Below are positions 10,565-20,666 of a DNA stretch of 64,000 bases, piece by piece. Under the pieces are notes generated by a model that worked only from the letters and a program-made list of their open reading frames with translations, had not been told where the DNA came from and did not search any database. The DNA is from Curvibacter sp. GWA2_64_110 (GTDB taxonomy: Bacteria; Pseudomonadota; Gammaproteobacteria; Burkholderiales; Burkholderiaceae_C), in NCBI GenBank assembly GCA_001797315.1, contig MGPC01000013.1:95492-159491 (forward strand). The letters are read 5' to 3'. Position 1 is the first letter of the stretch. Each line of letters opens with the position of its first letter. The translations under genes were made by a program, and so were the position numbers.

Positions 10565-11878
10565 TTAAGACCGCGATTGTAGGTGGGGCGCCCAGTCGGC
10601 CACATTCGCCAACGGATATGCCGTCTGCGCGCCGCTGCCGTCGCGCAAGGCTTTGACAGTCACCAGGTTCTGCGCCAGTTCATCGGCACCGAAAATCAAG
10701 GCGTAGCTGGCCCCGCTGGCATCAGCCCGTTTGAACTGCGACTTCATGCTGCCCATGCCCTCACCCGTGCCGGCATGCATTTGCACCCGCACGCCCGCGG
10801 CACGCAAGGTCTGCAGGCATGCCATGGCCATCGGCAAGTTCCCGATTTCCGGCACGATGGCATAAGCATCCAGCTCGGGCGATGGATTCTCCATGCCCTG
10901 CTCCTTCAGCAGTTCAAGCACACGCTCCACGCCCAAGGCCCAGCCAACTGCTGGCGCCGGCTTGCCGCCAATCTGCTCGATCAGGTAGTCGTAGCGACCG
11001 CCGCCGCAAATCGTGCCTTGCGAACCCAGGCGCGTGGTGATGAACTCGAACACGGTCAGGTTGTAATAGTCCATGCCGCGCACCAGACGCGGGTTAATGC
11101 TGTAAGCCACGCCATTGGCATCCAGCATGGCGCGGACCTGGCTGAAATGGGCCAGCGAAGCCTCTCCCAGGAAATCGATCAGCTTGGGTGCGGCGTCCAC
11201 CAGTGCCTGCATGGCCGGGTTCTTGGTGTCGAGGATGCGCAGCGGATTGAGGTGCAGGCGCCGACGCGCCTCTTCGTCGAGCTGCTCGGCATGCTGCTCG
11301 AAATAGGCAATCAGTGCAGCGCGGTGCTGCTTGCGTTCCTCAGGCTGGCCAAGACTGTTGAGTTCCAGGCGCACCTCGTTCAGGCCCAGCGTCTTCCACA
11401 GCGCATCGGCCAGCAGGATCAATTCGGCATCGATCTCGGCGCCGGCAAAGCCCAGCGCTTCGGCACCGATCTGGTGAAACTGACGATAACGCCCGCGTTG
11501 TGGCCGTTCATGGCGGAACATCGGCCCCATGTAGTACAGGCGCTTGCCGCCGTCGTAGAGCATGGAATGCTCGACCACCGCGCGCACCACGCCGGCCGTG
11601 CATTCGGGACGCAACGTCAGGTGTTCGCCATTGAGTCGATCTTCGAAGGAATACATCTCCTTCTCGACGATGTCGGTCACCTCCCCCAGGCCGCGAATGA
11701 ACAACGGCGTGGGCTCAACAATCGGCGTGCGAATATTGCTGTAGGCGTAGCGCGCCATCAACGAACGCACTTGCTGCTCCAACCACTCCCAGCGGACCGA
11801 ATCCGGCGGCAGGATGTCGTTCATGCCTTTGACGGCTGTCAGCTTCTCGGCCTTGGCGGCCATCTTCTTTTCTGTCAT
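10565..11878 (-). CDS. hisS: Histidyl-tRNA synthetase
   Basis: HisS charges tRNA-His with histidine. The 437-residue protein has the class II motifs: motif 2 [14 protein letters not shown], the histidine-specific [13 protein letters not shown] and [14 protein letters not shown] (motif 3 region), followed by the C-terminal anticodon-binding domain. [15 protein letters not shown] marks the N-terminal catalytic part. The ATG at 11878 was used; an ATG five codons later is also possible. It lies 8 bp downstream of ispG. Confidence 0.97.
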   Translation of the reverse strand: MTEKKMAAKAEKLTAVKGMNDILPPDSVRWEWLEQQVRSLMARYAYSNIRTPIVEPTPLFIRGLGEVTDIVEKEMYSFEDRLNGEHLTLRPECTAGVVRAVVEHSMLYDGGKRLYYMGPMFRHERPQRGRYRQFHQIGAEALGFAGAEIDAELILLADALWKTLGLNEVRLELNSLGQPEERKQHRAALIAYFEQHAEQLDEEARRRLHLNPLRILDTKNPAMQALVDAAPKLIDFLGEASLAHFSQVRAMLDANGVAYSINPRLVRGMDYYNLTVFEFITTRLGSQGTICGGGRYDYLIEQIGGKPAPAVGWALGVERVLELLKEQGMENPSPELDAYAIVPEIGNLPMAMACLQTLRAAGVRVQMHAGTGEGMGSMKSQFKRADASGASYALIFGADELAQNLVTVKALRDGSGAQTAYPLANVADWAPHLQSRS

Positions 11879-11886
11879 GAATCTGT

Positions 11887-13161
11887 TCAGGCAGCTTCAG
11901 ATACCTTGTGGGTTCCGAAGCGATTTTCGATATAGGTCTCGACCACTTGCTGGAAATCGCGCGCAATCGCGTCGCCGCGGAGGGTCATGCGCTTTTCGCC
12001 GTCGATGAAGACCGGCGCGGCCGGCGCCTCGCCCGTGCCCGGCAGGCTGATGCCGATATCGGCATGCTTGCTTTCACCGGGTCCGTTGACGATACATCCC
12101 ATCACCGCCACCTTGAGCGTCTCAACCCCAGGGTAACGCTTGCGCCAGACCGGCATCTGCGCACGCAGGAAGTCATCGATCTGTTTGGCCAGCTCCTGGA
12201 AAGTGGTGCTGGTGGTACGGCCACAGCCCGGGCAGGCCGTGACGCTGGGCACGAAAGTGCGCAGGCCCAGTGCCTGCAGGATCTCGGAGGCAATCACCAC
12301 CTCCTGCGTACGTGCCTCGCCCGGCTGCGGCGTCAGCGAGACACGAATGGTGTCGCCGATGCCCTCTTGTAACAAGATGGAAAGCGCCGCGGCGGAAGCG
12401 ACTGTGCCCTTGGTACCCATGCCGGCTTCGGTCAGGCCCAGATGAAGCGCGTAATCACAGCGCATGGCCAGTTCACGATAGACTGAAATCAGGTCCTGCA
12501 CGCCGCTGACCTTGCAGGACAGGATGATCTGCCTGCCCTCCATGCCCATGCCTTCGGCGAAACGTGCCGACTCGATGGCGGAAGTCACCAGCGCTTCGTA
12601 CATCACCGCCTTGGCATCCCAGGGCTCAGTGCGTCGACTGTTTTCATCCATCAGGCTGGCCAGCAACTCCTGATCCAGACTACCCCAGTTGACACCGATG
12701 CGCACCGGCTTGTTCCAGCGCATGGCCACCTCGATCATCTGGCCGAATTGGCGATCACGCTTGTCACCCTTGCCGACGTTACCAGGATTGATGCGGTATT
12801 TGGACAAGGCCTCGGCACAAGCCGGGTAAGCCGTGAGCAACGTATGGCCGTTGTAGTGAAAATCGCCAATCAAGGGGACATCGACCCCCATTCGATCAAG
12901 TTGTTCGCGAATGTGCGGTACCGCCTGTGCCGCCTCCGGCGTGTTGACCGTGATACGGACCATCTCGGAGCCGGCCAGAGCCAGTTCCTTGACCTGAATG
13001 GCCGTGCCGATAGCATCCACCGTATCGGTGTTGGTCATCGATTGGACGCGCACCGGCGCACCGCCACCAACGGTCACGACGCGCGTACCCCAGCTCACGC
13101 TGGCCTGACGTGTACGACGTGATTTCGGCGCTGTCTGCTCGATCGGAAAACTGGGCTGCAC
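11887..13161 (-). CDS. ispG: 4-hydroxy-3-methylbut-2-en-1-yl diphosphate synthase (flavodoxin)
   Basis: IspG is the [4Fe-4S] enzyme of the methylerythritol-phosphate isoprenoid pathway that converts cyclic MEcPP to HMBPP. The 424-residue protein carries the cluster cysteines in [10 protein letters not shown] and in [19 protein letters not shown], plus the N-terminal TIM-barrel segment [17 protein letters not shown]. The start is a GTG at 13161, preceded by GAGGTC seven bases upstream. It follows the stop of the RodZ-like gene without a gap, so the two appear coupled. Confidence 0.96.
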   Translation of the reverse strand: MQPSFPIEQTAPKSRRTRQASVSWGTRVVTVGGGAPVRVQSMTNTDTVDAIGTAIQVKELALAGSEMVRITVNTPEAAQAVPHIREQLDRMGVDVPLIGDFHYNGHTLLTAYPACAEALSKYRINPGNVGKGDKRDRQFGQMIEVAMRWNKPVRIGVNWGSLDQELLASLMDENSRRTEPWDAKAVMYEALVTSAIESARFAEGMGMEGRQIILSCKVSGVQDLISVYRELAMRCDYALHLGLTEAGMGTKGTVASAAALSILLQEGIGDTIRVSLTPQPGEARTQEVVIASEILQALGLRTFVPSVTACPGCGRTTSTTFQELAKQIDDFLRAQMPVWRKRYPGVETLKVAVMGCIVNGPGESKHADIGISLPGTGEAPAAPVFIDGEKRMTLRGDAIARDFQQVVETYIENRFGTHKVSEAA

Positions 13162-14124
13162 TTACTTGACCTCAAAACGGGCGACGTTTTCGCGCGCGAC
13201 TGTCTCCAGGCTGAATGGCTTGCCACGCACCAGGACCTCAGTGGCGTCGGCTCGCCCTATCACCACCGACAGCGGCAGTGCACCCGAGACGCCCACTGTT
13301 TCACCGGCTATCAGCGTCCGGCGCAACTGAACGACACCCTGCGCATCCGTAACTTCAACCCAGGACGAACCACGGGCCTTGAAAGCAAGCACCCCGCTGC
13401 CAACCGCACTGGCCGGCATCCCGGCTACAGCAGGAGCCGCCGGACTAGCAGCCGGCGCTACCGCAATAACGCCAGGAGCGGGTGGAGTCACAGATGCCAC
13501 CGGTTGCTTGCTGGCAATGGCCGGAGCCACCGACAGTGGCGTCGGCATGACCGGCTCCGCAAGCGCCTCTGCATGTTTTTCTGCCGCAACGGCAGGCGGC
13601 GGCTCCTGCGCCGGGACGACAGCCACCATCACCTCGGAGGAAGTGATACCGGCGCCTTCCTTGCGCTCCATCGTCGGGAAGAAAATCAATACCAGTGCAC
13701 CGGCCAGAAGTGCCAGTGCCGCCAGCACGCCGGGGCGCGAGAGTTGGTTCCACATGGACACCGTCGTCGCATCGCCCGGCGCACGAAATGGGGTGTTGAT
13801 CCCCCACTCATCCGGCTTGAGCTGCGGCACTGTCGTTTGCGGCAACAAGGCGAGCACTGGTGCCGGATCGATCTTCAGGGTCCGGCAGACACTGGAAGCC
13901 AGTGCGCGCACGAACACGGCATCGGGCAAGAGATCGAGCCGGTCGGCCTCAAGGGCCTCCAGCTTCTTGACCGGCACTTTCATGGATACCGCCAGTGCGG
14001 CTACATGCAGCCCGGCCGCCTCGCGCGCCTGGCGCAGCAATTCACCTGCCGTGACCGACGTTGCCACAGCCTCGCTCGCGGCCGATACGTCCGTTCCCGC
14101 CACCAGTTCTTGTTCCTCACTCAT
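13162..14124 (-). CDS. rodZ: RodZ-like helix-turn-helix membrane protein (DUF4115)
   Basis: This is a RodZ-type protein that in other bacteria links MreB to the cell-wall elongation machinery. The 320-residue product has an N-terminal helix-turn-helix (AGELLRQAREAAGLHVAAL, then VPVKKLEALEADRLDLLP), a single transmembrane segment (VLAALALLAGALVLIFF), a Pro/Ala/Val-rich periplasmic linker and a C-terminal DUF4115-like beta domain (SSWVEVTDAQG). The start ATG at 14124 has AGGGG at ideal distance and overlaps the pilW stop by eight bases; an ATG at 14142 is an alternative. The position between pilW and ispG is conserved. Confidence 0.85.
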   Translation of the reverse strand: MSEEQELVAGTDVSAASEAVATSVTAGELLRQAREAAGLHVAALAVSMKVPVKKLEALEADRLDLLPDAVFVRALASSVCRTLKIDPAPVLALLPQTTVPQLKPDEWGINTPFRAPGDATTVSMWNQLSRPGVLAALALLAGALVLIFFPTMERKEGAGITSSEVMVAVVPAQEPPPAVAAEKHAEALAEPVMPTPLSVAPAIASKQPVASVTPPAPGVIAVAPAASPAAPAVAGMPASAVGSGVLAFKARGSSWVEVTDAQGVVQLRRTLIAGETVGVSGALPLSVVIGRADATEVLVRGKPFSLETVARENVARFEVK

Positions 14125-14953
14125 TGAATGCCCCTCGCTCATAGGCCCCGACTTCACGCGACTGCGGATAGCGTTTCTTGAGTTGTGTCGCCAATTGCTC
14201 CACGGCCTCACGGTTGTTCAAACGCTGTTCGATTTTGATGCCAAGCCATAGTGACTCGGCATTGGCCATCTCGCCGTTGTTCAGACGCCGGATATAGAAC
14301 TGGGCACGCACCAGTTCCCCCCGCTGAAACAGCAGCATCGCCAGGTTGTAGCCCGTGACCGGGTTGGCGGCATCGAGTTCATAGGACTTGCCCAGGCTGT
14401 ATTCAGCCTCGGCCCGTTGGCCGGCCCTGGTCTGACATAGACCCTGGGCCATCCAGGTCTTGGCTCGCCCGCCGTAAGTCGGGTTGGCAATGGCCTGGGC
14501 AAAGGCCTGGAAGGATTCTGGGTAGCGCGCCTGCTGGCACAGCAGCCAGCCATAGTTGTGCGTCACATTGGCATCGCGCGGATTGAGCGCCATGGCGCGG
14601 CGGAAACTCTCTTCGGCCAGACGCAGATCGTTCAAGCGCATGTAAATCAGGCCGCGCAGGTTGTAGGCTTCGGCATAAGCAGGGTCCACCACCAGCGCCT
14701 GCTTGATCTCGTCCAGTGCAACCGTCGTCTGTCCCTGCTCGAAATAGCCGATGGCCAGCTCCAGCCGGATACGAGCCCGCTTGCGCGCCTCAGGTTCGTC
14801 GGAATCGGTCACGATATCCGGCTGATTGCCATGCATCCCCGCTGGCTCGGCCGTGGTGGCGCAGCCGGACAGCCCCGCCACGGCCGCCAGCGCCAGACAA
14901 GCGCCCCACAAATACATGGCGGCCCGTCGCGATACCGTCTCGCTGATTGTCAT
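14117..14953 (-). CDS. pilW: Type IV pilus biogenesis/stability lipoprotein PilW (PilF)
   Basis: PilW/PilF is an outer-membrane TPR lipoprotein that pilots assembly or stability of the type IV pilus secretin. The 278-residue product has a signal peptide ending in lipobox LSGC (Cys31) and several TPR units, for example AYNLRGLIYMRLNDLRLAEE and RDANVTHNYGWLLCQQ. It lies 3 bp downstream of rlmN and upstream of the RodZ-like gene. No other pilus gene is in the window, so participation in pilus assembly rests on family knowledge and this conserved synteny. Confidence 0.9.
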   Translation of the reverse strand: MTISETVSRRAAMYLWGACLALAAVAGLSGCATTAEPAGMHGNQPDIVTDSDEPEARKRARIRLELAIGYFEQGQTTVALDEIKQALVVDPAYAEAYNLRGLIYMRLNDLRLAEESFRRAMALNPRDANVTHNYGWLLCQQARYPESFQAFAQAIANPTYGGRAKTWMAQGLCQTRAGQRAEAEYSLGKSYELDAANPVTGYNLAMLLFQRGELVRAQFYIRRLNNGEMANAESLWLGIKIEQRLNNREAVEQLATQLKKRYPQSREVGAYERGAFNE

Positions 14954-14956
14954 GCC

Positions 14957-16105
14957 TTAAATCTCCTCCGAGTTCTTTTCCATTGCCGCCACGGGTTTGA
15001 GCATCACGATGCGCTGCTGTGCAATGCGCTCACCCACCCGGGTACGGTCCCTGACATCGCCAGCCAGTTGTCCGCAGGCGGCATCGATATCGTCACCGCG
15101 TGTTTTGCGCACGGTCGTCACGATACCAGCATCCAAGAGGATTTTCGCGAAAGCAAGCACCTGGCTTTGCGGCGATCGCACCAGGCCCGACTCAGGGAAT
15201 GGGTTGAAGGGAATCAAGTTGAACTTGCACCAGACGCCACCGGTCGCGTGCTGGCGCACCAGCTCGACCAGTTGTCGCGCATGCTCGGGTTGATCATTCA
15301 CGCCATCGAGCATGCAGTATTCGAAGGTGATGAAATCGCGCGGCGCATGGGCCAGATAGCGGTTGCAGGCCGCCATCAACTCGGCAATCGGGTACTTCCG
15401 GTTCAGCGGCACCAAGTTGTCGCGCAGGGCATCGTTGGGCGCATGCAGGGACACCGCCAGCGCCACCGGGCAATCCTGTGCCAGGCGATCCATCATGGGC
15501 ACCACGCCCGAGGTGGACACGGTCACACGGCGGCGCGACAGGCCGTAGCCATGATCGTCCAGCATGATGCGCAGGGCCGGAATGAGTTCGTTGTAGTTCT
15601 GCAGCGGTTCGCCCATGCCCATCATCACCACATTGGTGATGACCCGATCCTGGCGTCCGAGATGCTGGCGCAAGAAACGCTCGGCAAACCAGAGCTGGGC
15701 GATGATCTCGCCTGTCGTCAGGTTGCGGCTGAAACCCTGATGGCCGGTCGAGCAAAAGCGGCAGCCGACCGCGCAACCGGCCTGGGACGAAACGCACAGC
15801 GTGCCGCGGTCTTCCTCGGGAATGAAAACAGCCTCGACGGCATTGCCGTCCCCCACATCGAACAGCCACTTGATGGTGCCGTCGGCAGAGATTTGCTGGG
15901 AGATGACATCCAGTCCCTTGATATGGGCCGTCGTCGCCAGCTTCTCACGCAGGGACTTCGCCAGATCGGTCATCTCACCGAAACCGGACGCCCCTTTTTG
16001 ATGGATCCAGCGAAACAGCTGGGTGGCACGGAACCGTTTTTCACCCAGCCGCTCGCAAAAGGCGGCCAAACCGTCGAGGTCATAATCGAGCAGGTTGGCC
16101 GTCAT
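14957..16105 (-). CDS. rlmN: Dual-specificity RNA methyltransferase RlmN
   Basis: RlmN is a radical-SAM enzyme that methylates C2 of A2503 in 23S rRNA and A37 in some tRNAs. The 382-residue protein has the CX3CX2C cluster motif CAVGCRFC (Cys111, Cys115, Cys118), [13 protein letters not shown] and SLHAPND. The methyl-carrying C-terminal cysteine region is [10 protein letters not shown]. It sits 7 bp downstream of ndk, the classic ndk-rlmN-pilW order. Confidence 0.97.
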   Translation of the reverse strand: MTANLLDYDLDGLAAFCERLGEKRFRATQLFRWIHQKGASGFGEMTDLAKSLREKLATTAHIKGLDVISQQISADGTIKWLFDVGDGNAVEAVFIPEEDRGTLCVSSQAGCAVGCRFCSTGHQGFSRNLTTGEIIAQLWFAERFLRQHLGRQDRVITNVVMMGMGEPLQNYNELIPALRIMLDDHGYGLSRRRVTVSTSGVVPMMDRLAQDCPVALAVSLHAPNDALRDNLVPLNRKYPIAELMAACNRYLAHAPRDFITFEYCMLDGVNDQPEHARQLVELVRQHATGGVWCKFNLIPFNPFPESGLVRSPQSQVLAFAKILLDAGIVTTVRKTRGDDIDAACGQLAGDVRDRTRVGERIAQQRIVMLKPVAAMEKNSEEI

Positions 16106-16112
16106 CTCATGT

Positions 16113-16538
16113 TCAGCGCGAATAGACGTTCATACCGGGGAAGAAGAAGGCCACTTCCACAGCAGCCGTCTCGGCGGCATCGGAGCCGTGCACAGCGTTG
16201 GCGTCGATGCTGTCGGCGAAATCGGCGCGGATCGTGCCGGGCGCAGCTTTCTTGGGATCGGTAGCCCCCATCAGGTCACGGTTTTTCAGAATGGCGCCTT
16301 CGCCTTCCAGCGCCTGGATCATCACCGGGCCGGAAATCATGAAATCCACCAGATCCTTGAAGAAGGGACGCTCTTTGTGCACGGCATAAAAAGCCTCTGC
16401 TTCACGGCGGGACAGGTGCGCCATCTTGGCGGCGACAACCTTCAGGCCGGCGGCTTCGAAGCGGGCATAGATCTGACCGATCACGTTCTTGGCGACGGCA
16501 TCGGGCTTGATGATGGAGAGAGTGCGTTCGATAGACAT
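16113..16538 (-). CDS. ndk: Nucleoside-diphosphate kinase
   Basis: Ndk equilibrates nucleoside di- and triphosphates through a phospho-histidine. The 141-residue product is full length, with [15 protein letters not shown] at the start and the catalytic [12 protein letters not shown] (His117). The ATG at 16538 has an upstream CAGGAAAA ribosome site. It heads the run ndk-rlmN-pilW after a 139-bp gap behind rluB, which is the most likely place for a promoter, although no convincing -35/-10 pair was seen there. Confidence 0.97.
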   Translation of the reverse strand: MSIERTLSIIKPDAVAKNVIGQIYARFEAAGLKVVAAKMAHLSRREAEAFYAVHKERPFFKDLVDFMISGPVMIQALEGEGAILKNRDLMGATDPKKAAPGTIRADFADSIDANAVHGSDAAETAAVEVAFFFPGMNVYSR

Positions 16539-16677
16539 GTGATTTTCCTGAGTTATTGGTGTTCAGTTTCCACCCACTGGGCAAAGCCTTGGATTTTAAC
16601 CCGTAAGGCATTGCAGGCTTGTTCAACGGGTCAAAATCTCTCTGTGGAGTTGGCCGGCGGCAGCCGTAGGGCTGACT

Positions 16678-18030
16678 TCAGCGACCACGCCCCCCGCGGC
16701 GCTGGCCTCCACCTCCGCTCCCGCCATCACGGCGCGGCCCCTGGCGCTGGCGCGTGAAGCTGTCGGCGCCGATGTAGCCGAAGGCCGTTTTCATCGGATC
16801 CGGCTGGGCATCGCCGCCCTGGCGGTCACCCCGTTCCTTGCGTCCCTGGGATTTTCGCGCGCCCGGATTGGCCGCGCCCGGTCCCGGGCCGCGTGGTCCA
16901 TTGCCACCACCGCCACGTCGCTTGTTACGGCCTGCCCCACCCGCTTTTCCCCCAGGCTGGGAACGGTTTACCCCGTTCCCCTCGGCTGTGCTCGTCGCAT
17001 CGCCGCCTGGCGCGCCACGACGGTCGGCAGCGCGCATCAAAGCCTTGATATCGCCTTCATCGAGTTCCATCCAAGCACCGCGCTTCAGACCGCGTGGCAG
17101 CATCATGGCGCCATAGCGGATGCGGATCAGACGACTGACCGCATGGCCGACCGCCTCCAGCATGCGGCGCACCTCACGGTTGCGCCCTTCGGAAATGGTG
17201 ACGCGATACCAGCAGTTCGAGCCTTCGCCGCCGCCTTCCTCGATCGAGCCGAACTGGGCCACACCATCGTCGAGCTGGACACCCTCCAGCAGGCGCTGCT
17301 TTTCTTCCTTGCTCAGAGCGCCAAGCACACGCACGGCGTACTCCCGCTCCAGGCCGAAGCGGGGATGCATCAGTTTGTTGGCCAATTCGCCGGAATTGGT
17401 GAACAGGAGCAGCCCCTCGGTATTGAGATCCAGGCGACCGACCGATTGCCACTTGCCCTGCCCGAGCTTGGGCAGTTTGCGAAAAACCGTCGGTCGGTTC
17501 TGCGGGTCGTCGTGCGTCACGACCTCGCCAACCGGCTTGTGGTACGCGATCACGCGCGCGGCCGGTGGCTCGATGCGAAAACGCACCGGCTTGCCATTGA
17601 CCTTGATATGGTCACCGAACTGGATACGTTGACCGATGTGGGCCGGCTCGTTGTTGACCGAAATCCGCCCCTCCATGATGAGTTGCTCCATCTCAAGCCG
17701 CGATCCCATGCCGGCCTGCGCCAGCACCTTGTGCAGCTTCGGCGTTTCCACCTGGGGCGCCAGCACCCGCTTGGACGGCAACGTCACATCCGGCGACGCC
17801 TCATCGGCATCCAATTGACCGGATACCACATCTTCAAAACGGTAGCTCGCCTCGCTCGTCCGGTCCGCCTGGGCATCCCGCCTCGCAGAGCGGGGTTGCG
17901 GGGCCGCATCTTCTCTGGATTCGCTGGTCATGCCGGCGTCCTCGGGCGGTGCGACGGCTGTCTGGACCTCAGTTTCGGCAGACTCTGCAGCCTGTGCCGG
18001 CACGGGCGCAGAAGGGTTGTGATCGCTCAT
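16678..18030 (-). CDS. rluB: 23S rRNA pseudouridine synthase RluB family
   Basis: RluB isomerises a uridine in helix 89 of 23S rRNA. The 450-residue protein has an S4 RNA-binding domain ([18 protein letters not shown] near residue 101), then the RsuA/RluB catalytic domain with [19 protein letters not shown], whose Asp is the nucleophile, and [16 protein letters not shown]. It is longer than typical RluB because of an acidic N-terminal extension of about 95 residues and a Gly/Arg-rich C-terminal tail of about 100 residues. The start overlaps the scpB stop by four bases. Confidence 0.93.
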   Translation of the reverse strand: MSDHNPSAPVPAQAAESAETEVQTAVAPPEDAGMTSESREDAAPQPRSARRDAQADRTSEASYRFEDVVSGQLDADEASPDVTLPSKRVLAPQVETPKLHKVLAQAGMGSRLEMEQLIMEGRISVNNEPAHIGQRIQFGDHIKVNGKPVRFRIEPPAARVIAYHKPVGEVVTHDDPQNRPTVFRKLPKLGQGKWQSVGRLDLNTEGLLLFTNSGELANKLMHPRFGLEREYAVRVLGALSKEEKQRLLEGVQLDDGVAQFGSIEEGGGEGSNCWYRVTISEGRNREVRRMLEAVGHAVSRLIRIRYGAMMLPRGLKRGAWMELDEGDIKALMRAADRRGAPGGDATSTAEGNGVNRSQPGGKAGGAGRNKRRGGGGNGPRGPGPGAANPGARKSQGRKERGDRQGGDAQPDPMKTAFGYIGADSFTRQRQGPRRDGGSGGGGQRRGGRGR

Positions 18031-18692
18031 GGTTGATTTCCACTCAAGACAAAGAGTTCATCCGGGGTTCCAGCCTGCTCTGTCAGTTCGGATTGCGCTA
18101 TCCCCGCGACGTCACTGCCCGTCTCCATCGGCAAGGATTCCTGCGCGGCCCCCAGCATGTCGAGCATGCCGGCCTGCTGCGCCGGCGTTTCCATCAGGGG
18201 AAGCTGGTCAAGGGACTCCAGGCCGAGGTCATCCAAAAATTGCTTGGTCGTCGCATACAGCGCCGGCCGGCCGACCGCCTCACGGTGACCGATAACCTCA
18301 ATCCAGCCACGGTCCTCCAGTTGCTTGAGGAGCATCGAGTTGATGGTCACGCCCCGGATGTCCTCCATGTCGCCACGCGTCACCGGCTGCCGGTAGGCAA
18401 TGATGGCCAAAGTTTCAAGCGTCGCACGCGTGTAGCGCGGCGGCTTCTCCGGGTGCAGGCGATCCAGGTATTCGCGCATCTCAGGGCGGCTTTGAAAGCG
18501 CCACCCGCTGGCGACACACACCAGTTCCACGCCGCGCAGGGTCCATTCCTGCTGGAGATCGAGCAGCAACTGCTTGATCGTGTCCCCCCCCAACTCATCG
18601 TTGAACAGCGTCCGCATGTCCCGCAGCTGCAGGGGTTGCTGTGAGCAGATCAGGGCTGTTTCCAGCACGCGCTTGGCATCCGCCGTATTCAT
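18027..18692 (-). CDS. scpB: Segregation and condensation protein B
   Basis: ScpB is the winged-helix (kite) subunit that, with ScpA and SMC, forms the bacterial condensin. The 221-residue product contains the family core: [17 protein letters not shown] in its local form [17 protein letters not shown], followed by [17 protein letters not shown] and [19 protein letters not shown]. It precedes rluB with a four-base overlap, a standard pairing. No scpA is seen in this window. Confidence 0.94.
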   Translation of the reverse strand: MNTADAKRVLETALICSQQPLQLRDMRTLFNDELGGDTIKQLLLDLQQEWTLRGVELVCVASGWRFQSRPEMREYLDRLHPEKPPRYTRATLETLAIIAYRQPVTRGDMEDIRGVTINSMLLKQLEDRGWIEVIGHREAVGRPALYATTKQFLDDLGLESLDQLPLMETPAQQAGMLDMLGAAQESLPMETGSDVAGIAQSELTEQAGTPDELFVLSGNQP

Positions 18693-18708
18693 GGTCTTGC
18701 GAGTCCAG

Positions 18709-18729
18709 AAAAAAGCATCATCTCGATGC
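18709..18729 (-). terminator. Weak rho-independent terminator downstream of rluD
   Basis: On the minus strand GCATC pairs with GATGC around a five-base loop, followed by six Ts (18714-18709). It lies in the 128-bp gap between rluD and scpB. The five-base stem is short, so it may be inefficient. Confidence 0.35.
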
Positions 18730-18820
18730 GAATATCAGGGTGTTTGACGAGGTGCGGCTCATGGACCGAGCGTCCCTGGCCGGAGGCGTCCCGGCAAAGG
18801 CCGGGGCCGAAGGGAAGCCT

Positions 18821-19843
18821 TCAAGGGTCATCCTGTTTTGCATTGTAGCCCAGCCCCCAAGCCTGCAAGGCCCTTTGCAAATCATCCGGCAACGGCGCCC
18901 GGAACACCAAGGCCTGTCCGGTCATCGGATGCGTGAACGCCAGGCGGCAGGCATGCAGGGCCTGCCGCTGCAGGCCTGCCGCTGCCGCGCCGCCATAGAG
19001 CTCATCAGCCACCAGCGGGTGGCCGATCGATGCCAGGTGAACCCGGATCTGGTGTGTACGTCCGGTGTGCAGGGTACAGCGCAACAAACAGCCCAGCTCA
19101 CAGTTGGCGAGCTGTTCGATGCTGGTTCTAGCCGGCTTGCCGGCATGCCGCGCCAGATCAACCACTGCCATGCGCAGGCGGTTGCGTGGATCGCGCCCGA
19201 TCGGCGCGTCAACGTCGCGGCGGGAGGGGCCATGCCAAGGATGATGGGCCAACGCCACATACTGGCGACTTACCTCGCGCTGGGCGATCAGCCGCACCAA
19301 CGCCTCCATCGTCGCCCGGGTCCGGGCCACCACCATCAGACCGCTGGTGTCTTTGTCCAAGCGATGGACAATGCCCGCCCGCGGCAGTTGTGCCGCCTGG
19401 GTATCGTAGGCCAGCAGGCCGTTCAGCAAGGTCCCGGACCAGTTGCCAGGAGCCGGATGCACCACCAGTCCGGCCGGCTTGTTGATCACCATCAGATGCG
19501 GATCTTCGAAGACGATCTGCAAGGGAATGGCTTCAGGCTTGAAAGCCTGGCTTTGGGGCGTCGGCCGCAATTCGATGACACCGTGCTCGCCCGCCTTGAC
19601 CTTGAGTGCCGGCTTGCGCAAGGTGACGCCGTTCTGGGTCACCGCCCCGGCCTCAATCAATTGCTGCAGGTAGCTGCGGGAAAACTCCGGAATCAGTTCG
19701 ACCAAAGCGCGGTCCAGGCGCGATCCGTGCAGGGCCTCCCCAATGATCCAGGCACGTGACTCCGCCTCCACGGGGCTGTCGACGCCGTCATCGAGCTCCT
19801 CGTCGGCAGGGGGGGTCGATATAATTGAGTTCGATTCTTTCAA
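18821..19843 (-). CDS. rluD: 23S rRNA pseudouridine synthase RluD
   Basis: RluD makes the pseudouridines at positions 1911, 1915 and 1917 of 23S rRNA, needed for normal ribosome assembly. The product has an S4 domain (GSRLDRALVELIPEFSRSYL) and the catalytic motif GIVHRLDKDTSGLMVVA, whose Asp is the nucleophile. RTHQIRVHLASIGHPLVAD follows. No in-frame ATG precedes the conserved region. The TTG at 19843 is the likeliest start because further upstream the frame enters bamD. A run of seven Gs at 19809-19815 lies in the N-terminal coding region. It is divergent from bamD. Confidence 0.92.
   Translation of the reverse strand: MKESNSIISTPPADEELDDGVDSPVEAESRAWIIGEALHGSRLDRALVELIPEFSRSYLQQLIEAGAVTQNGVTLRKPALKVKAGEHGVIELRPTPQSQAFKPEAIPLQIVFEDPHLMVINKPAGLVVHPAPGNWSGTLLNGLLAYDTQAAQLPRAGIVHRLDKDTSGLMVVARTRATMEALVRLIAQREVSRQYVALAHHPWHGPSRRDVDAPIGRDPRNRLRMAVVDLARHAGKPARTSIEQLANCELGCLLRCTLHTGRTHQIRVHLASIGHPLVADELYGGAAAAGLQRQALHACRLAFTHPMTGQALVFRAPLPDDLQRALQAWGLGYNAKQDDP
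19820..19825 (+). promoter_or_regulatory. Perfect TATAAT -10 element upstream of bamD
   Basis: An exact sigma-70 -10 hexamer lies 35 bp before the bamD ATG, inside the 5' end of rluD. No good -35 is seen at 15-18 bp upstream, so assignment as the bamD promoter is tentative. Confidence 0.4.
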
Positions 19844-19859
19844 GAGAGAGTAGCCTGTA

Positions 19860-20666
19860 ATGCTTCGCACCAAATTATCGGTTGTCTGTACCCTGTTCCT
19901 GGCAACTGGGGCAGCACTGATCGCCGGATGCTCATCCACACCTGTCGACAAGACAGCCGGCATGAGCCCGAACAAGATCTACGCCGAAGCCAAGGACGAA
20001 CTCAGCACCGGCGCCTACGACAAGGCGATTCCCCTGCTCGAAAAACTCGAGGGGCGCGCTGCCGGCACCCCGCTGGCCCAGCAAGCCCAGCTTGACAAGG
20101 CCTATGCCCACTACAAATACCAGGAGCCGGCCCAGGCACTGGCCACACTGGATCGCTTCATCAAGCTGCACCCTGCCAGCCCCGCCCTCGACTACGCGCT
20201 CTACCTCAAGGGCATCATCAATTTCAACGATGACCTCGGTCTGTTCTCTTCGATCACGCGCCAGGATTTGGCAGAGCGTGACCAGAAGGCCGCCAAGGAG
20301 TCGTTCGAATCCTTCAAGGAACTGGCCACGCGCTTCCCCGACTCTCGCTATACGCCCGATGCACGGCTGCGCATGAGCTACATCGTCAACTCTCTGGCCC
20401 AGTACGAAGTCCACGTGGCGCGCTACTACTACTCGCGCGGCGCCTATCTGGCTGCCGTCAACCGGATCCAGATCGCCCTCACCGATTACCAGGGCGCACC
20501 AGCTCTGGAAGAGGCGCTATTCATCCTGGTCAAATCCTATGAAGCACTGAACATGCCGCAACTGCGCGACGATGCCAGGCGGGTGCTCGAAAAGAACTAT
20601 CCGCAGAGCGAGTATCTGAGCCAGGGCTTCAAATCGAAGTCGGATCCGTGGTGGAAGTTCTGGTAA
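19860..20666 (+). CDS. bamD: Outer-membrane assembly lipoprotein BamD
   Basis: BamD is the essential TPR lipoprotein of the BAM complex. The 268-residue product has a signal peptide with lipobox LIAGC (Cys24), followed by TPR-like helices: KIYAEAKDELSTGAYDKAI, LAQQAQLDKAYAHYK and RYYYSRGAYLAAVNRI. AGAGAG precedes the ATG by about nine bases. It diverges from rluD, the usual neighbour, and its 3' end overlaps the convergent helicase gene by 38 bases. Confidence 0.95.
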   Translation: MLRTKLSVVCTLFLATGAALIAGCSSTPVDKTAGMSPNKIYAEAKDELSTGAYDKAIPLLEKLEGRAAGTPLAQQAQLDKAYAHYKYQEPAQALATLDRFIKLHPASPALDYALYLKGIINFNDDLGLFSSITRQDLAERDQKAAKESFESFKELATRFPDSRYTPDARLRMSYIVNSLAQYEVHVARYYYSRGAYLAAVNRIQIALTDYQGAPALEEALFILVKSYEALNMPQLRDDARRVLEKNYPQSEYLSQGFKSKSDPWWKFW

